From positions 1,102,481 through 1,166,480 of the forward strand of contig VZSE01002737.1 of NCBI GenBank assembly GCA_013398275.1: a stretch of DNA of 64,000 nucleotides. The letters run 5' to 3'. The first letter of the stretch is position 1. Each line of letters begins with the position of its first letter. Below, in pieces: positions 38,441-52,100 of this stretch. The position numbers and the translations under genes were made by a program. This DNA is from Promerops cafer (Eukaryota; Chordata; Aves; Passeriformes; Nectariniidae). The notes beneath the pieces were generated by a model, which did not search any database, was not told where the DNA came from, and worked only from the letters and a program-made list of their open reading frames with translations.

Positions 38441-39539
38441 GGTGACTGGTCACCTGCTTCCTCCAGACTGTTAAATCCATTTCTCTGCAGAGAAGCAATT
38501 CCTTTTTCCAAAGGAAAAAACACTGAGGGTGGTGCCAAAAGCAGAAAGTGACAGAAAAGTCCAGAAACTGAGAAGACCAACAAGCACACTTGCCAGCAGG
38601 AGGGCAGAAGCAGCAGGAGCAGAGGCCCAGGGCACTGAGGGCTGGGAAGTCTCTGTGGATACCACCACTGGACCTGGGAGCCTCAGCCCACACGCTCCCT
38701 GTGGAGGATGACAGCAGTGACTGGGAAGCCCATAGAGAATGTTCCAAACAGAACAGCAGGAAAGAGTCAAAAATGCACTGTTCCAGAACGGAAATTTTGC
38801 CTTAATAACCTTCCCATCAGCCTTATTACCTCCCTTTTCAACTTGCTGCTTTATATACCAGAGATGAGGCACTAAAATGGTGCATTTATGGACTTGGTGG
38901 TGCTGCATAAGCTTATAACTCAGCAGACTTTATGACTGCAAGTCATTTGTATTGATTTATTTACTTCATTAGTGAGGGGAAGATGTAATTCTGCACTGAT
39001 GGAGAATCAAATTGAAGAAAGAATAGCTGATTAGGTATTTTAAAATCACATTTCGTAGTCAAGTTTTATAATGGCGCATCTAAAATTAAATACTAAGAGT
39101 ATAAACAATCTAAATCTAAAGTCAGAAACTTAAATCATTGATCTGATCTGTAGACAAAAGAGTTATGCAGCTGCTTTACAAACTCTCTTACTTCCTCTAC
39201 TTGACCAAGTTTTTCAAGATGTACTAATGTAATGATGAAAACTCTTTAATTGCAGGTTTTCACTCCTGGGCTTTGAAGGCACTTTGTTGATTGAGACCAA
39301 CAGTTTGCTATAAACACAGCTGGGAAGTCCCTTCCTACCAGCCACTGTACACAATACAGTAAAAAACATTGCACCTTTGAATTCCAAACCATTTTGGCCT
39401 TTTCCTTTGATGCATGTTGGAATAATTATCATTAAAGCAATGATTTGGCAAGCATGAGACACCACCTTTAAGTGGGAAATGAATCTTCCCAGACTAGGAG
39501 ATCTAAATATTTAATTCTAAGGAGCAAAAGAATGTGAGT

Positions 39540-39735
39540 CTATGAATAACAATACTCACCACCTTCCTGTTGGGCAACTCAAAGTAGCATAGAAGGATAA
39601 ATAAGCAAGATTTTCTTGATTTACCTGCGGGGAAAGTTGAGTGCAAATTGCTCAAGGCCACAGAGATGTAACTAAGGAGCAAAGCTGAGGCTCTTTAGTC
39701 CCACTCCAGCATCCTGCTATTGCACCACACCTTAC
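39540..39735 (+). mobile_element. Ancient MIR/CORE-SINE-like element
   Basis: The order of blocks follows the MIR-like core: a front part with aactcaaagtagcatagaag, then acctgcggggaaagttgag, attgctcaaggccacagaga, ggagcaaagctgaggctctt, and cctgctattgcaccacacc. These parallel, from memory, the 'gggaaactgaggc', 'ttgcccaaggtcacac', 'gcagagctggg' and 'ctaaccactagaccac' blocks. Divergence is high, as expected for an amniote-age fossil. Similar fragments are known as conserved regulatory exaptations in other loci, but nothing here proves that. Confidence 0.5.
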
Positions 39736-42700
39736 CATGCAAATAAGGGAGGCAACAACAGAGACATCCCCTGTCCTGCTGATGTCCACAGCATCACCCT
39801 TCCTCTGCTGGCTCTCTACAGACCTCCTCCCACCTACCTTACCCTTTTGGACAACTCAGCTGTCTGGCAAGGCCTGCCAGGAGCATCCCAGGCAGCACCA
39901 TGGCCAGGGCAGTGCCAGGACACCCTCATGGCTGCAGCCTCCACAGAGATAACCAGGCAACAGCACTGGTGGGTACAGCACCGTGGGAGGAGCATCTCCT
40001 GAGAGACTGAACTGGTCAGCAGGGCTGAGTCAGTTCCATCACTACCTCATGGAGATCCAGGAATGGACATAACAAAACGATGTCAGCACTCAGAGAAAAT
40101 AATCTGTCATACCAACCTAATGCAGCCTGAATCTTTAATGCGATATTGATTTCACTAATGCTCCTCCATGCTGCCATCTGGAAGCAAAATACTTTTTGTT
40201 CTATAGAAAACTGCACTCAGGGTCATGCAGGACAATAGCCAGTATCATTACGAAGAAGGTTTTGTTTTGTTGCTGGGGTTTTTTGAATTTTGTTGTTGCC
40301 TTTTTTTTAAGGAGCAAAGATAATTAAAATTCTGCATTCAAAGGCAGTCACTAACATTATTGGCACTAAGAGAAAAGCTGGTCATGTCCAATTCCAGTCA
40401 TTTTGTCTCACATCAAAGGAAAAGACCTCCACATGGCAGGCAAGTCCTAAGAAAGGGGGCAAGGAAGGCCAGCAGAGCTGCAGCAGTTACAAAACAAGGT
40501 GCTGCAACACCAAATCAACATTTCAGTTCTCACTTCAAGGGCTCTTGTGGTCAGAATATTTGTGCTTTTTTCCCCATCTCTTCCCACTATGCAAGTTAAA
40601 TACTACTTTTTCCATTGAAAGGCTCATCTTACATTTTAACATTGCCCAATTTAAATATGCTGAACATTCATCCTTTTCTACTGATCTGGGGAGAGGTGTG
40701 CTATTTCTGTTACCACACTGCAGGCATAGGAAGCCCAGAACTAATTGCAGAGATCCAGCAGATTCTGGTGGCAAAAGGTTTTGCTACTAAACTCCTCCAC
40801 CAAAACCCAAACCCTTTTCTTCCCAATCCTCTGTAGGACAAGGACAACCTTGATTACAATTCCTTTCCCTCCCTCAAATCACAGCCAGCTCTCAGCCATC
40901 TTCTATCATCATTATTACACAGAATTATTTTTCTAATAAGGAAAAGAGAGGTAAAACTTTTTTTTTGGGTGCAACCCTATCAGGTGTCTAAACTGTCTTT
41001 TGTCTAGGTCTTAAAGACAGCAGCATTTGTGCTTTTCATCATCTTTGCCTTTCGTGCTGTAACTGCAGGCAAATGAGTTTTGGGGTTTCTGCTTAATCTC
41101 ACATCTCATTATCATGTATTTGGTGCTGTTCCCTACTTCCTCCCCCACATTTGGTACATGCTGCCCCTCTCTGACTTTCTCAGCAAGCAGCAGAGACCAC
41201 AGCAGGCTTGGAGCTATAACACACCCATGGTCCACCTGCCTCTTTCTTAAATCCAGAGCTGGCCCCAGAGCAGGATCCCACTTAAAGTGGGGCAACCATT
41301 TCTTTAAGTGCTGAGAAAAATCTTCATCTGGCAGACAGCTGTGATAATTCCTGTCAGTGAATAAATTATGAAACGCCTCTCAGAAAAGTGTTATAACTAT
41401 AGTTAGAATATACAAGATGACTCAATGCTGAAAAATGATACCCCCATCTGTCAGATTCAAAAAGCCAGGAAACTTCATTTAGAAATCATACAACTTGCCT
41501 TCAACTTTGCTTTCCTTCCAAATCTTTTCTAAAATTGTAACCTGCCTTGTTCTACAGCTCAGAACACTATTTTTGGATGATGCCTCACCACAAATTCAGA
41601 TTACTTTGTTTTCTTTATGCTTTACCTGGCTGCAAACAGGTAAAAGCCTGGGGAGTAAAAGTAATTATTAGTTATCAGTAGAGGGCCAAAATGAAGGATG
41701 CAGTGGGTTAAACACATTTCACCCCTGAGGGAAGTTAACTATGCTAATGTTCTTCTACTACTACTGCTGTGTACTTAAAAAAAACTGTGGCATTCCTAAG
41801 CTACCCTATTTTCTTCAGAACTTTTGAAGAATGATGATCAGGTACAGTAGAGTTTTAAAACATTCTCACATAGGACATGGATTTTTGGCTAACCACAGGG
41901 AAGTTTTCGATGGTTTTTCTCCTTGTTTTTAAAGGTGGCAAATGCTCTTAAGCATAGAAAGCCTTATGGACACCTTCCATAAGCTTCATTGCTCCCTGCT
42001 GTAAAAGCAATATTATTGACATGGTACACTTTAGGAAACACGTCAAAAAATAGCTACATTGCTGTTTAAATGCTATCCAAATGTTACATTATCACTGAAC
42101 TGAAGATGCTGTAAAGAAGATGCATTTGGAAAAAGTTTATGCTGCAAGCATAAGATCTGCAATCTTAGGTATGCCAACCACAGATCTTCTGTCATGTTCA
42201 GAAAATTGATTTTATCGAACCATTGTACTCTTTTTTCTCAGAAGAATGATTTAAAATCTCAAAAACACCCTAATATTCACAAAGTACCATCTCTGCTTCC
42301 AGGATCTGCAGTGACCTGAAAATGGTTTAGTGCTTTGATTTGGGCTGGGTTTTGTCACAGCTGTGCAGGAGATACCACCAGCGAGTCCTCAGATGGCCTC
42401 TACCTCTCCATTTTAGTTAGGCCAGTCAGACTTGGTCCTCCTTTGTATCACAACTCAAGTGTTTCAAAGAGTCCATTTCTTTTTCGCTGAAGTGAGCACA
42501 GAAAAAGAAAAATAATTGGAATATTTTGTACAAAGGATTGTCTGGGTTATGACAGAGTCAGCACACCTAGAGGAAAAAAGTCACTCGTAAAACAAGAACC
42601 TTTATTCAAAAAAATTCTATAAACATATTCAATCCTTTATGATTTATGAAGCTGAGTCCCAGTGTTTCCATAGTAAAGGAAGTTTAAGTCTAACTTAGAA

Positions 42701-44999
42701 ATTTTAAAAAAATAATCCATCTACTTCAGTATCAGCCTTCACTCTTGCTATTCAATTCCTCAGAGCTTCCATTGTTTCCAACCTTTCAATAGATCAGGTA
42801 GCTCCTGCCACACAGTACTTAGATTATTTTTTTTCCCCCCATTTTATATGCAACCAGATTAATGATAACTTTTTTAAAAATCCAAATTTCAAGGGGAAGC
42901 AAAAGGCAAAACCTGAAAACATTTCTAGTAGTTTCACAGGACAACAAAAAAGGAGCAAGAGAGCTTGGATAGGCAGCAATGTCAGCAGTGTAATTCAATC
43001 AAGATGTACTTTGCAGCACAAGGAATGGGTTTCAGGGCACCTTGCAGTAGTAAGGGAACCCATGAGTTCATGGAAAGGGAAAGATCTCCCTCACATTTCA
43101 GCTCAACAATGTACAGAGCTTCACAGATCTTTGCTATGGGTAGAGGTGATAAAAGAAATTGAATTAGCTATGCTAGCTCAATTAAATACACACAAAATTG
43201 GGCTAGAAGAATTAGTGAAAAACCACTACAAAGCTGATTATGTGTTCAGCATTAGCTACTAAGAACATTAACATCATGAATTACTATTATGATTATTTTA
43301 AATCTGGATAATTAATATTTTCTTCTGTAGGTCTCCATTATTAGTACTACCTTTAAGTAGATGCTATCAGCATTTATACTTTAGTTGCAAAGTTCTGCTT
43401 TTGAAGAGATACATATTTTGAAATGTTTTCTTTTAAATACAAAATTTATGGTGATGAGGTTAGTTCAAAAATTTTAACATGTCCATTTTGCAGGTACATA
43501 CTCTGTAACAGGTCAGTTTCCAGCACCCTAAATTTCCATGTGCCATATGAACAGGAAGAGACTTTTACCACGTGTTTGAGGGATGACAACATGCTTTTCA
43601 GAGCTGTACTGGAAAACACTTTGCTATAAAAACACATGATTTCATACATCACCATTCCTAATTAGCTGCTGGCAATATTGGCATTATTTAAATCTGCTTC
43701 ACTGCTAAGCACTAAGAGGTTCAGCAAATCATGCAACTTTTCTTGAAGCTCACCACTGAACCTCCATTTCCCATCCTCAGATGAGCTTCTCTGCTTCCCA
43801 GCCACTTCACCCCCTGGGCCAAGAGGGAGATGCACTTTCACACCCCCATCCTCTCTGCAGCTGATACTCTGGGGCACCCAGAGTTACCCCAGGGCAGTGG
43901 GGAACATTGACCTATTCTGTATCTTCAGGCCTGTCTCTTCCTATGTTTCCTGCTACCAGCCTTCTTCTTCTGTTCTGCTCTGCAAACACCCAAAACAGAA
44001 ATCATTTCAAGAGTCCAGCTCTTTAAACAGTTGCTAGGTCACATTCTCAATGAAAGGGCATGGAAGATTTCTAAAGATGTTTTCCTGAAGCTTCTGAGCC
44101 CTGTGGCAGTACAGACACAAAGTATTTGCAACCTAACTGAAAAATTACTTCTTTTAAAACTCCTGTTGTAAAACTGCTGCAAACCTCTTGTCATTAATTA
44201 TAATTTGGGCTTTTTTAGCCATGTTTTAGAGATACTATTTGCTAATGTAAGCTAAGCCAGTAACCAACAGGTTCACATAAGTTTATGAAACTCTGCTTGT
44301 TATTTTATACCAGTTTTCAAAAACCAAAGCAATATTGATTGAATAAATACAACTTTTTGTACCCTCCACAAGCAGGCCAAGGTGTGCAGCTTAACAGAAT
44401 AAGCCAAGCTCAATCTGTTTCCATGAAGAGCAGGTCCTACTCCCTCTCTTTCCCCTACCTTCCACAGCCCCATCATCAGAGGGATGCATGGAACTGTGCT
44501 GACTGCCAGATCAGGGATCCAAAAACCCAACCCAGTATGCAACTCAAAAAAACCCAAAGAAAAGCCTTAAATTCCCTTTTCAGTCACCAGTGATCCTGTC
44601 TACTAGTCCCTGAGGTCAAATAAGCTTGATCTAGAGCCCTACCTGCTTTACCTACAAAAGAAGTAGACCTCTCACCTGCTTCTTCCAAGGGAGCAGCTCT
44701 AAAAGTAGCCCTAGAAACATAAGTGATGAAGAGAGGATTTGTTGGCAATTACTACTGTAAACCACAAAATCTACAGAACTGCAGTGTAATTCACAGGTCT
44801 TTGTCACACATGCACTTGCTTTCTGTTTTCAGTGAGGGATGAAAGGCTGTACAAGCCAGGCAAGAACCTACTTTTGCTCTCCAACAGCCAGCAACAGCAG
44901 AGCCGCAGGGAATCTGCTCATAAAGAGGCAAAGCATGCACCACCATGTCCTCAGAACACACTCTAGCTGGTGAGGCTGGGGCTTTGAGCCAAAAATACC

Positions 45000-45290
45000 C
45001 TTCTCCTGTTCAACAGCCTTCAGTAGATGTGCCTGAAACCTACTGTGTCACTTTGTCAACCAGTGCAGAGGGCCATGTGGCAGCTACGCAGCCTAACCAC
45101 ACCGTGCAGAAAAGCATTTCCTTCCTGTGCTTTAAACCTGCAGCTGACCAGTTCCACTGGATGCTGCCAGCTCTTCTGCTGGAGAACACAGCAACACTCA
45201 TTCCCCAGGTATCCCCTGCCCGACAGACCTCCATCATACCTCTGCCACTGCAGCTCCCTTCCAGCCTCAAGAACTACATTGTAGTTCATT
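45000..45290 (-). mobile_element. Possible ancient CR1-lineage 3' fragment
   Basis: On the minus strand the stretch ggaaggaaatgcttttctgc, followed by acggtgtggttaggctg and gtagctgccaca, resembles the ORF2 end of old CR1 families, where a basic stretch leads into an FF.rV..W..LP-type ending. Translation gives GLKHRKEMLF followed by a decayed frame. The identification rests on partial similarity recalled from memory. It may belong to the same insertion as 45850-46110. Confidence 0.35.
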
Positions 45291-45299
45291 GTTCCACTT

Positions 45300-45812
45300 T
45301 TAGAAGTCATTCTTGGCTTTAATCACCCTTGCTGCTCTTGTCAGCATCTCCTCCTGTGGCATTTTAGAGATGACCACACCTCTTGATTTCAGGTTTGGGG
45401 TGGGGTTTCTGACCACTACTGAGAGGCTGTTTTCATAAGAAGGTCTCTTACAATCGTAAGGCATTACTTCTGAAGGTAAACTGGCAGTCCAAATCAATAC
45501 ATGGATTTTCCCTTGACCTTCTGCTGCCCAGATGCTCACCCTCATAAAGCCTGTCTGCAGTTTCTCAGTCAGGTCCCAGTCTGACTACTCTGAACACTTG
45601 AGTGCCATCAGCAGCTCGTTCACTTCACTGTTCCCTGTCTTTTCCAAGTTACCCATCAATACATCGAGCTGCACAGGCTCCAGCAGAGAGCTCTGCTGTC
45701 CTTTACTGGTGGCTTGATTTCCACCATGAGATTTGCCTGTTTCTCTGATACCTGCATTCTGACATTTTTCAACCATTATTAATTCATTTGAAGATTTACC
45801 TTGCCGGTCCAT
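45300..45812 (-). pseudogene. 171-codon minus-strand frame with one internal stop, unidentified
   Basis: From ATG at 45812 the frame runs to TAA at 45300-45302, broken only by a TAG at 45585-45587, which leaves 75 codons before it and 94 after. The first half is polar (Lys, Gly, Ser, Glu, Asn) with ELIMVEKCQNAG and LLEPVQLDVLMGNLEK. The second has SDWDLTEKLQTGFMRV and SYENSLSVVVRNP, then MPQEEMLTRAARVIKAK. I recognise no domain. It lies between two CR1-like pieces on the same strand, so it could be an eroded part of a transposable element. It could also be chance openness. No splice sites or promoter were found to support a host gene. Confidence 0.25.
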
Positions 45813-45849
45813 TGCAGTGGTGGGGGGGTTTTTTTGTCTTTTTTTTTTT

Positions 45850-46110
45850 AATGAAGTGTGGTTGGTGATTTTGTCACCTACCTATGGAAAAATCCCAATA
45901 TATCACCTCACCAGGCAATCATTTTTGTTCACATGTTTACCACGTGCTTCAAAGAACTCCAGTAAATAAACAGGGCAAGCCTTGCTGTTGCAAAAGCCAT
46001 ACTGACTATTCTGCTTTTATGTTAACCCAAAGGTGAATTCTATTATTAAAAATAAACTCAATCTCCCAGGTAAGGACAATGGGCTTTCTGGGCTTCCCTG
46101 GAAACTCTGC
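45850..46110 (-). mobile_element. Ancient CR1-type LINE reverse-transcriptase remnant
   Basis: On the minus strand one frame reads SQYGFCNSKACPVYLLEFFE followed by ARGKHVNKND. This parallels the CR1 reverse-transcriptase stretch 'SQ.GF.kg.sCltNLleFfe.vt..vDkGd', which lies just before the catalytic LDF.KAFD motif. After it the frame breaks; only a decayed YIGIFP stands where the LDF motif would be. The element is dead and highly diverged, older than the avian CR1 tails elsewhere in the window. Confidence 0.6.
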
Positions 46111-49100
46111 CTCCCTCTTGCCCTTTATCATCCTTTGAGTCTTCTGAAAGTGCAAAATCATATTAAGTGAATCATATTAAAGGGAGCAGTTACGTACTAC
46201 AAGTAATTTTTTCTGTCCTTCAAGGCACACCACACTATAGTGATGGCATGTCAATCTATTTTAGTTATGTCATTCCTCCAGTCACCAAAACAAATCCTTT
46301 GGTACCTGCCTCCCTCATAGGGAAGATTTTGGGGCATTTAGAACTCCCACATTCTCCACTGGGATGGCAAAAGTGATAAAATAATGTGACTTTACTATTG
46401 CAATTTACTTCTTTGAATGTTTTTGAAAAAAAGAACAGATACACACATCACAGAACAGGGTATGTTAGATAAACTCCTTTCCTTGGAGTCTCCCGCCCTA
46501 GGTCTTTAAACCACCACAAAGATTTGACCCTTAACTACTCCTTTCAGTATTTGTTTAAAAAACCCAAAACAACCAGCCAAAAAAACAAACACTATGAACC
46601 AAAACCAACACCTGCAGCAAATATCCCAATTTTCTACTCTCTGAGTTGTCTTCAACTCCTGGAAGGGAGTCTTCTCACTTCTGTTGCCCCTGCAGAGATG
46701 CTGAATTTATGCACACTGTATCTACTACCAGAGAGCAGCTTTACTGTGACATTTTGAAATCGCTCTGCATGCTCAGGAACCAGATGCTGCCTTTCCCCTT
46801 ATGAATCCCCTCCTTAGTTCATCTGTGCAGCTGCCACCGACAATGTTTAAAGCTTATTTGCAGCATCCCCTCCCTATATGACACAGCTGTTGCACCCCAT
46901 CCCTTTACAGTCTCTCCCCTTTTCCTCCACAGCACTGATGGTAGTAACACAATCCTATTGCCATGTTTTTTCTTTTCTATGCCTAAATTCACTGGGATTT
47001 TTCTGTTACCTATAGCAGACTGCTGATCTGACTTGAGTTTGAACTTTAAAATACAGCACAGCTTCTCTGCCAGCTCAGCCTGCTCCAGCTCTCTCTGTAC
47101 TTTGACACTGCATTATCCCAGCATTTGTCACCCTCCTGCCACATTTAAGATGTGTGTTATGTCAGTATCCTCTTTTAAAGACAAGCATTTCGTTGTGCAT
47201 TTTAGTACTTCGGTTTCTGGGATTAATGCAGAAATACATATAAAATGTATCAAAATATCTTGAATTTTTCCTCTGTGCATGTTTAAGTAGCCTTTCATTG
47301 GGTTCCACCCTTCCCTTCTGTTGCCTACCTCGTTACTGACAAGGGAGAACACAGGACCTTCATAGAGCAGTGGTGAGGAGTTACTGCCTAAATTTAGCTT
47401 CCAGAATCTCTGGATTCACTGCACCATGGACACAGGCAAGATGCCTTACTTGAGTAACACAAGCTGGCTTTAATATTTTCCCCTTGATTCTTCCTCCTAC
47501 TTCAAGGAGCCTGGGAATATATTTTCAGTGCAATGGCACATGTTACAAGGAGAAGAACTCACGATTACACTCAGTTGCCTCACCACCAAGTCACCACCCT
47601 CCTGCTGCTTTAGAGATAGGACTGGCAGCACTCAGCCCTGACATGTTCCTAAATGAGCTTCTCTGCCTCCTCCCCCCTTCCCTCAGCACCACCAGCACTG
47701 CTGACCCAAAAGCAACACCCCACCCCAGAAACAGCAGTGTCAGTGAGCCCCTCCATTCCCCAGCTTTGCTTCACATCAGCCACCCTTGGCTTAGGAGAGC
47801 TTTGCCTCCAAGAGCCCTGAGCTGTTCTGAGAAGCAAAGATAAACCATGTTTTGGAAAGTCAGAGCAGGAAACTGAGAAGCACAAACATGAAAGAGATTA
47901 AATATCCCTACTTCTGCCTGGCAGCAGATACTGCTAAATCCCCAATGACACTCTACACTAAGCCTTCCATAAAAATTACAGTGGCATTCCATTGTTGTGA
48001 ACAACATGAAACCACCCTAAAACCATACAGCAACACATCCTCCACACATCATCCAGAGTAGAAATGTACAGACAACGTCAAGGTGCTGTGAGAGAAGCCA
48101 CAACTCTCCAATGGCATCAGAATTTGGATGAACAGGAATGGGAGCAGACTTGACTTCACTGCCACTGCACTTGTGTCTCCACAACACTGCAATGTTGAAA
48201 GGAAGACATCACCTCTGTGCAAGCAATTTTGGGGTGCAGGAGGGAAGCCCAGCTACCACGAGTAGAAAGTTAATGTAAAGTAAGCTTTGAAAACAGTTCT
48301 TGATGACATGAACAAAGAACTAAATTATTCATGCTATTGAGTGCAGGAAGAGGTGCTGACACAGGTGATTGCTTGGATGAGAAGCTTTCCAGTCTGCACT
48401 AGCCACACTGAACCTCTGCTTTTAGATACATGCAAGAGGTCTTACCCTTGGATAGATGGTACATGAAGTGGTTACTTATCTACTCTATATCTAAATTGCT
48501 TACATTTTTTAACTCCTCCGAGACCCTTGTGTGCTTATCCAATAAAAACAGATTGCCAGTTGTTAGAGAGTTCTCTAGTTCATCTCTGAGACCCACTGAC
48601 ATCCCTCCAGGTACCAGCAGACACATGCATACTGGAGAAGTTTCCTTATTGATTTATCCCAGACCTCTGATCCAATAAGCCATTTATCACTGCCAAAAGG
48701 ACAGGGACAAATACATTTAACATGATGTGTTAAACACAAAGGCTATAAAATGATTGAACCTCATTTTCCAAGGGGCTTCTGCTCAACCTAAGAAACATGG
48801 AAGCACCAGCTGCACCTGTATGACAGCCATACTACAGTTGCACCTATCACTTCTCCACACAGGAAGAAGTTGCAGGCACAGCACCAGAAATTATTTTAAA
48901 AAGAAAAAAACACATTTGGGTTAAAGTGTCTTGGTATTATGCTTCCAGTGTTGACATAAAGCCATTTTTTTCTGCGGTATATGGCTTTTTTGCAGGTGGC
49001 TGCAATACCCTTGGAAAGCCTAGGAACAGACCTAGTAACAAATTTGGGATTTCACAAGTTACATAGATTTGTGGCAGAAATGTAAACTAATGGAATTTTA

Positions 49101-52100
49101 AGACCTATCTTCTTGTCATCTCAAAAAGAAGAAAATTTTAAAACTTTTTAAATTTTTGAAAAAAAAACCAGAACATGAACTATGCTTTGCTCTCTGCCCA
49201 GGCTTTATTACGTGCTTGTAAGCAAGAATGCTTTCTTCTAGATCCTAGAAGCCCATTTTAAAAAGTCCCTATTCAGACCAATCATGGGGTTCCCCAATTA
49301 ACTACATGTCTAACCATAACATATTACCCAATTCATCTATGGCCATCATAAAAATTGCAACAAGTCTAAATATACTCTGAAAACTTCCTAGGCATATTAG
49401 AATATTTAAATTTTTTTATTAAATGAAAGCAATTTAATAAACTGACATTCTTAAAAAGAATATTACATGGATTTCAGCTAACATCAAATTCAAGGCCACA
49501 TGAAGGCAGTCTACAATAAAGAATAGAGCACAGCTTCTGATTTTGCCCAAACACTACAAAATATTGCCAGATGAAACAAGCATCTTTCTTGCCTTGAAAA
49601 GCTTCTTTACTTTGCACCACTTGTTCTTCTATTCTAATAAGAGTTATCACATTTCCTTCCTTACCTCACACTTCTTACTGCCTTACTAACGTAACCGTTA
49701 CTTTGAAAACCTACTAAAAGTTCTAAAGCTCTTTTCTGCAGCTTCCAAATCCAATAATACTGCTGTGGTCAGGATATAAAGCACACACATGGCTAATGCC
49801 AGAAGTATAAGCATCAATCACTGTGGAATTACTTATTTTTTAAGACTACTTATAAAGTTCAGCTTCATAGTAGCAATTTCTTTGCCACACTTCCTGAAAA
49901 TCAGAGGAATTCTATGAAGCTGCACTCAGCTTATTACAATTCTTAAATAATTGAACACGTGCACAAACAGATCACATCACCTGCTGTGAATCAACACTGC
50001 AGCAGGATGCTCTGCAATACTGATTAACATATTTTAGTCTAATCATTATCACAGTCAATTGAAATGACTTATATAAATGTATTTGATTTGCCATCCTTAA
50101 TCTTGCAGGACAACTTTGTATAAATGTTCAATTATACTCCATAACTCTTCAGCTGTAAAACATTGACTCAGTCTGGAGCTAGGACTGGATCCAGCTGCAC
50201 GCAGACAGCTCTGTGAGGAGGCAGTGTTGAGAAAGCAAAAGGGTCCTTCTGCACCTCATAACTCAGTGGGAGGTTCTCCCTGATGAACTTCTGAAACTCC
50301 CATTCTGCCAGCAACAGAAGGGTCCCCCAGACATCCATCCCCCAACCAAGCATTTGGGGTTACCACACACAGCTGCATTGAATGAAAACCATCAAGCCTC
50401 AGGCAGTTTGGACCAAGCCCTCCATCACTGACAAAATTACCCCACTCCATCTTAATTGGAAAAAAACACCACAACCACTTGCAAGAAAACAGGGAATAAG
50501 AAGCAGAGAAAGTTTTGCCATGGAAGGGGGTTTTTGGCTGATAACACAGGTAGCTCATTTGGGAAAGTCAATGCACAACTAAAACATTGTGCATTGTGCA
50601 AAAACTTTGGCATTTGTGTATGCCAAATCACAGTATAAAGCTTTAATTATTGTTTCCAAATATCTACTGCCTGTCAGAATGCTGTAAAGGTCACTTCAGA
50701 ATAACCCAAACATGCAATACTTAGATGGATTAGTCACACCAGTATGGTCCAGATTCAGCATTAATTAGATTCCCCCTCTTAGTTCCTCATCATATTTACT
50801 GTCTTTTAGTTTAAAATGCCAGTGTACATCAAACCTTCAAATCCAAACTCCCAAATACTGCAGATATTCCTGTTTAGACAGCAAACTAAATCCCAGTGTG
50901 CCACCATCCCTAACCTTCCTTTCTTTTTTCTGATGAGCAGGTATTACATATTCCAGTCCAGAAAAGCAAACTCACTTCCCCAAGAAGAGCCAAGTGCAGA
51001 TCAAAAATTCAAGAATTGTTTCCTCAGTTTATTTTATAGCCACAAGCAACAATTTACTTGTTGCAAAGGCACATTATATTAAAAATAATGGAAGAAAGAG
51101 CCATAAATGAGTTTTCAAAAGGCTCACTGCCTCAGGGCTTTTGGAAGAAGGAGCTGGGAAAAAGCTCAGGATGTTTTATTAATTGTTAGTAGCTGGATCA
51201 CTGTAACACAAAAGCTCTTGCTGTGCTAGATACTCTTTTAAAATACTAAGCTACAAAGCATCCTGTGTTTCATTATGAATTTTCAAAAGATATATATAGG
51301 CTGACAGGGAGAATAAAGCAGCAATATTACATCCAAGAAGGATCATCAAATCTTCATCTTTAAACCAAACAATCTTTTCTGACCACTGAAGCCCACAAGT
51401 CTCCCCACTGCATGGAACAATACCAAATTTCAGACATACTGTTTCTTGCCTAAAACGACCATGAAAACACCTAAGAGCAAACCTGCCCTGCAAGAGCTGA
51501 GGTTTAACTATGGACAGAACACGATTAGAGTGGAAACCTTGGAAGCATCTTGAAGTGGCAATTCCTGGAGGTTTGTAAGAGATATTTCCAAAAGGCAGAG
51601 GATTCCCTGACAGCCAGCTTTCTCAAAGATGCATTTTCTAAACTAAGATGCATTTTCTGACAGAGCTGTATCTTCCCCCCCTGTCCTTTCAGCAAGGTTT
51701 GCAGGCTAAGAGCACAAAGGCAGCAAAAGCACTAAGCAATTAAGAATCCTCTTTAGAGCTAACAAGCATTCCAAGAGACCCTCGGAGCCTTTAAAACTGC
51801 TGAGTTCAGCTGAAGGTGGCTCAGGAGGGTTTACTTTGGCACATCTGAGATTGCTACAGAGCAGACAGAACTGAAGAGGGCTACAGGAGCAGCTGTGCAG
51901 CTCAAAGCACACTCCAGCACCTCCTCTGCAGCACCAGGCTCATCTCATGCACCACACACACAAGGAAACCCCAGATCAGGATGAGATCACACAATCCAAG
52001 TATCTGGAATTTTCCAGAGAACACAGGTGCTGTGCGGTCTGTGGGATTTTGAGGTTCTCTAACTCTTCTCTCCCTCTACAGGTGTTGTTATTATCAGCAG

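Noticed and set aside
38471..38908. 145-codon minus-strand open frame with hydrophobic stretches
   Set aside because: No recognisable domain. The plus strand is open over the same bases, and the frame lies in GC-richer intronic sequence, so it fits chance openness.
42965..43262. Two overlapping plus-strand frames of 65 and 83 codons
   Set aside because: The longer one looks somewhat protein-like at its end, but there is no recognisable family and no splice support.
48958..48988. 8-base inverted repeat aaagccat/atggcttt
   Set aside because: Short stem with a 15-base loop, common by chance in AT-rich DNA; no sign of an RNA gene.
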